Positions 33,092 through 33,700 of a DNA stretch of 33,700 nt are shown one piece after another. The position numbers were made by a program, and so were the translations under genes. Each line of letters begins with the position of its first letter. The first letter of the stretch is position 1. The stretch lies in assembly GCA_947471905.1 (NCBI GenBank), contig CANIZT010000008.1, forward strand, positions 1 to 33,700, given 5' to 3'. The notes below the pieces were generated by a model. That model searched no databases, had not been told where the DNA came from, and worked only from the letters and a program-made list of their open reading frames with translations. This stretch comes from Verrucomicrobiaceae bacterium. GTDB taxonomy: Bacteria > Verrucomicrobiota > Verrucomicrobiia > Verrucomicrobiales > Verrucomicrobiaceae.

Positions 33092-33700
33092 TCAGGCATC
33101 GAGCCGGAACTCACCACGCTGAAGCAGATCACGAAGCGCCCGACGATAAGGCGCAGGCATGGGAGTGGACTCAAGTTCAGCAAAGGGAATGATGCGATGG
33201 TTATCAGGCCATACCTTATCCTGTGCATGCGGTTCATGCACCCAGAGCGTGACCTTGTAGCGGGTGATGCCGTATTGTGAGCGCAGCAAGACAGGCGGCG
33301 GTTGCGCGACATGCATGGGATGCAAAGCGGGCAACTTCCAAAGGCCAGTGCGGCGTTTGCCGGTCTCGAGTTCCAGCAACACACCCTCGCTGTTACGGAG
33401 AAAAAAAACATGTTCTGTGACGGCGGTGACCTCGGGCCGAGCATGCTTCACTGGAAGTGCCTCGGGGTTGGTGGCACGGCATTGCGTGCGAACTGGACAG
33501 AGATCACACGCCGGCTTCGTCGGCGTGCAGTGTGTCTGGCCAAGTTCCATGAGAGCCGAATTCAGCGAACGTGGATCTTCGGTGGTTTTGACAAGCACTT
33601 TCGCACGCTCCCATAACAATTTCGTTCCAGCGGTTGAATCCACTGGCGTAGCATCATTGTAGAGTCGCGAAAGAACGCGTGCGATATTGCCATCAACAAT
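33092..33700 (-). CDS. mutY: A/G-specific adenine glycosylase MutY, C-terminal part; runs off the window
   Basis: MutY removes adenine mispaired with 8-oxoguanine or G. The window contains its last 202 residues. The frame is open to the window edge and begins with IVDGNIARVLSRL, the conserved segment just after the catalytic region, so the start lies beyond 33700. The 4Fe-4S ligands are C-x6-C-x2-C-x5-C in HCTPTKPACDLCPVRTQC. The last 110 residues form the Nudix-like C-terminal domain that recognises 8-oxoG (VFFLRNSEGVLLELE, TGLWKLPAL). The C-terminus looks complete. The gene for a metal-binding lipoprotein follows after 52 bp. Confidence 0.95.
   Translation of the reverse strand: MVDGNIARVLSRLYNDATPVDSTAGTKLLWERAKVLVKTTEDPRSLNSALMELGQTHCTPTKPACDLCPVRTQCRATNPEALPVKHARPEVTAVTEHVFFLRNSEGVLLELETGKRRTGLWKLPALHPMHVAQPPPVLLRSQYGITRYKVTLWVHEPHAQDKVWPDNHRIIPFAELESTPMPAPYRRALRDLLQRGEFRLDA

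Noticed and set aside
1-33700. CRISPR arrays, insertion sequences, phage genes, toxin-antitoxin or restriction systems
   Set aside because: None seen: no regularly spaced repeat-spacer arrays, transposase, integrase or defence-family proteins.

Overview
The window is ordinary GC-rich bacterial chromosome, densely packed on both strands. Its gene content best fits the Verrucomicrobia (Verrucomicrobiales / Prosthecobacter-like) within the PVC superphylum. This is inferred from a PEP-CTERM-anchored membrane protein, a eukaryotic-type HisA, a long (type 2) LeuA, an MglA/Roadblock polarity-type GTPase module, and secreted polysaccharide-active and Asp-box proteins of the kind common in that group. 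No 16S gene is present, so the assignment is by gene content only.

Layout. 1-3632: the 3' part of an RsmA (KsgA) rRNA dimethyltransferase fused to a Nudix hydrolase, convergent with a leuA-HAD phosphatase pair. 3633-6399: leuA leader hairpins, then a large membrane protein with a VIT region, a vWA-like region and a PEP-CTERM tail. 6461-7845: eukaryotic-type HisA and a DUF4256 protein. 7888-11848: a decayed esterase fragment, a secreted beta-helix (pectate-lyase superfamily) protein and a secreted alpha/beta-hydrolase. The last two genes are each preceded by TTCCA-N5-TGGAA palindromes. 11870-14842: an FAH-family protein, a LON-domain protein and a secreted Asp-box beta-propeller protein. 14915-14989: tRNA-Arg(CCG). 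15076-17883: a sterol-desaturase-family hydroxylase, a divergent MDR dehydrogenase and two small membrane proteins. 18141-19823: a SAM methyltransferase and an exported ApbE flavin transferase.

19838-23899 is the most unusual part: a self-contained minus-strand transcription unit with a visible promoter and terminator. It encodes a 938-residue Phe-Gly/SPF-repeat, Pro/Ala-rich protein ending in a Roadblock-like domain, an MglA-type small GTPase and a second, stand-alone Roadblock/LC7 protein. The architecture suggests a GTPase switch with two Roadblock partners, one carrying a long disordered tail that looks like an FG nucleoporin.

24163-28371: tRNA-Glu(TTC), then a surface-glycan set of GDP-fucose-synthase-like reductase, sugar C-methyltransferase and lipid/glycan ABC exporter. 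28382-30568: a convergent Aas-like acyl-ACP synthetase whose acyltransferase half has lost its catalytic His. 30658-30755: an inverted-repeat element between divergent genes. 30763-33700: an RlmI-type rRNA methyltransferase, a zinc/manganese-type ABC substrate-binding lipoprotein lacking the usual first metal ligand, and the C-terminal part of MutY running off the window.
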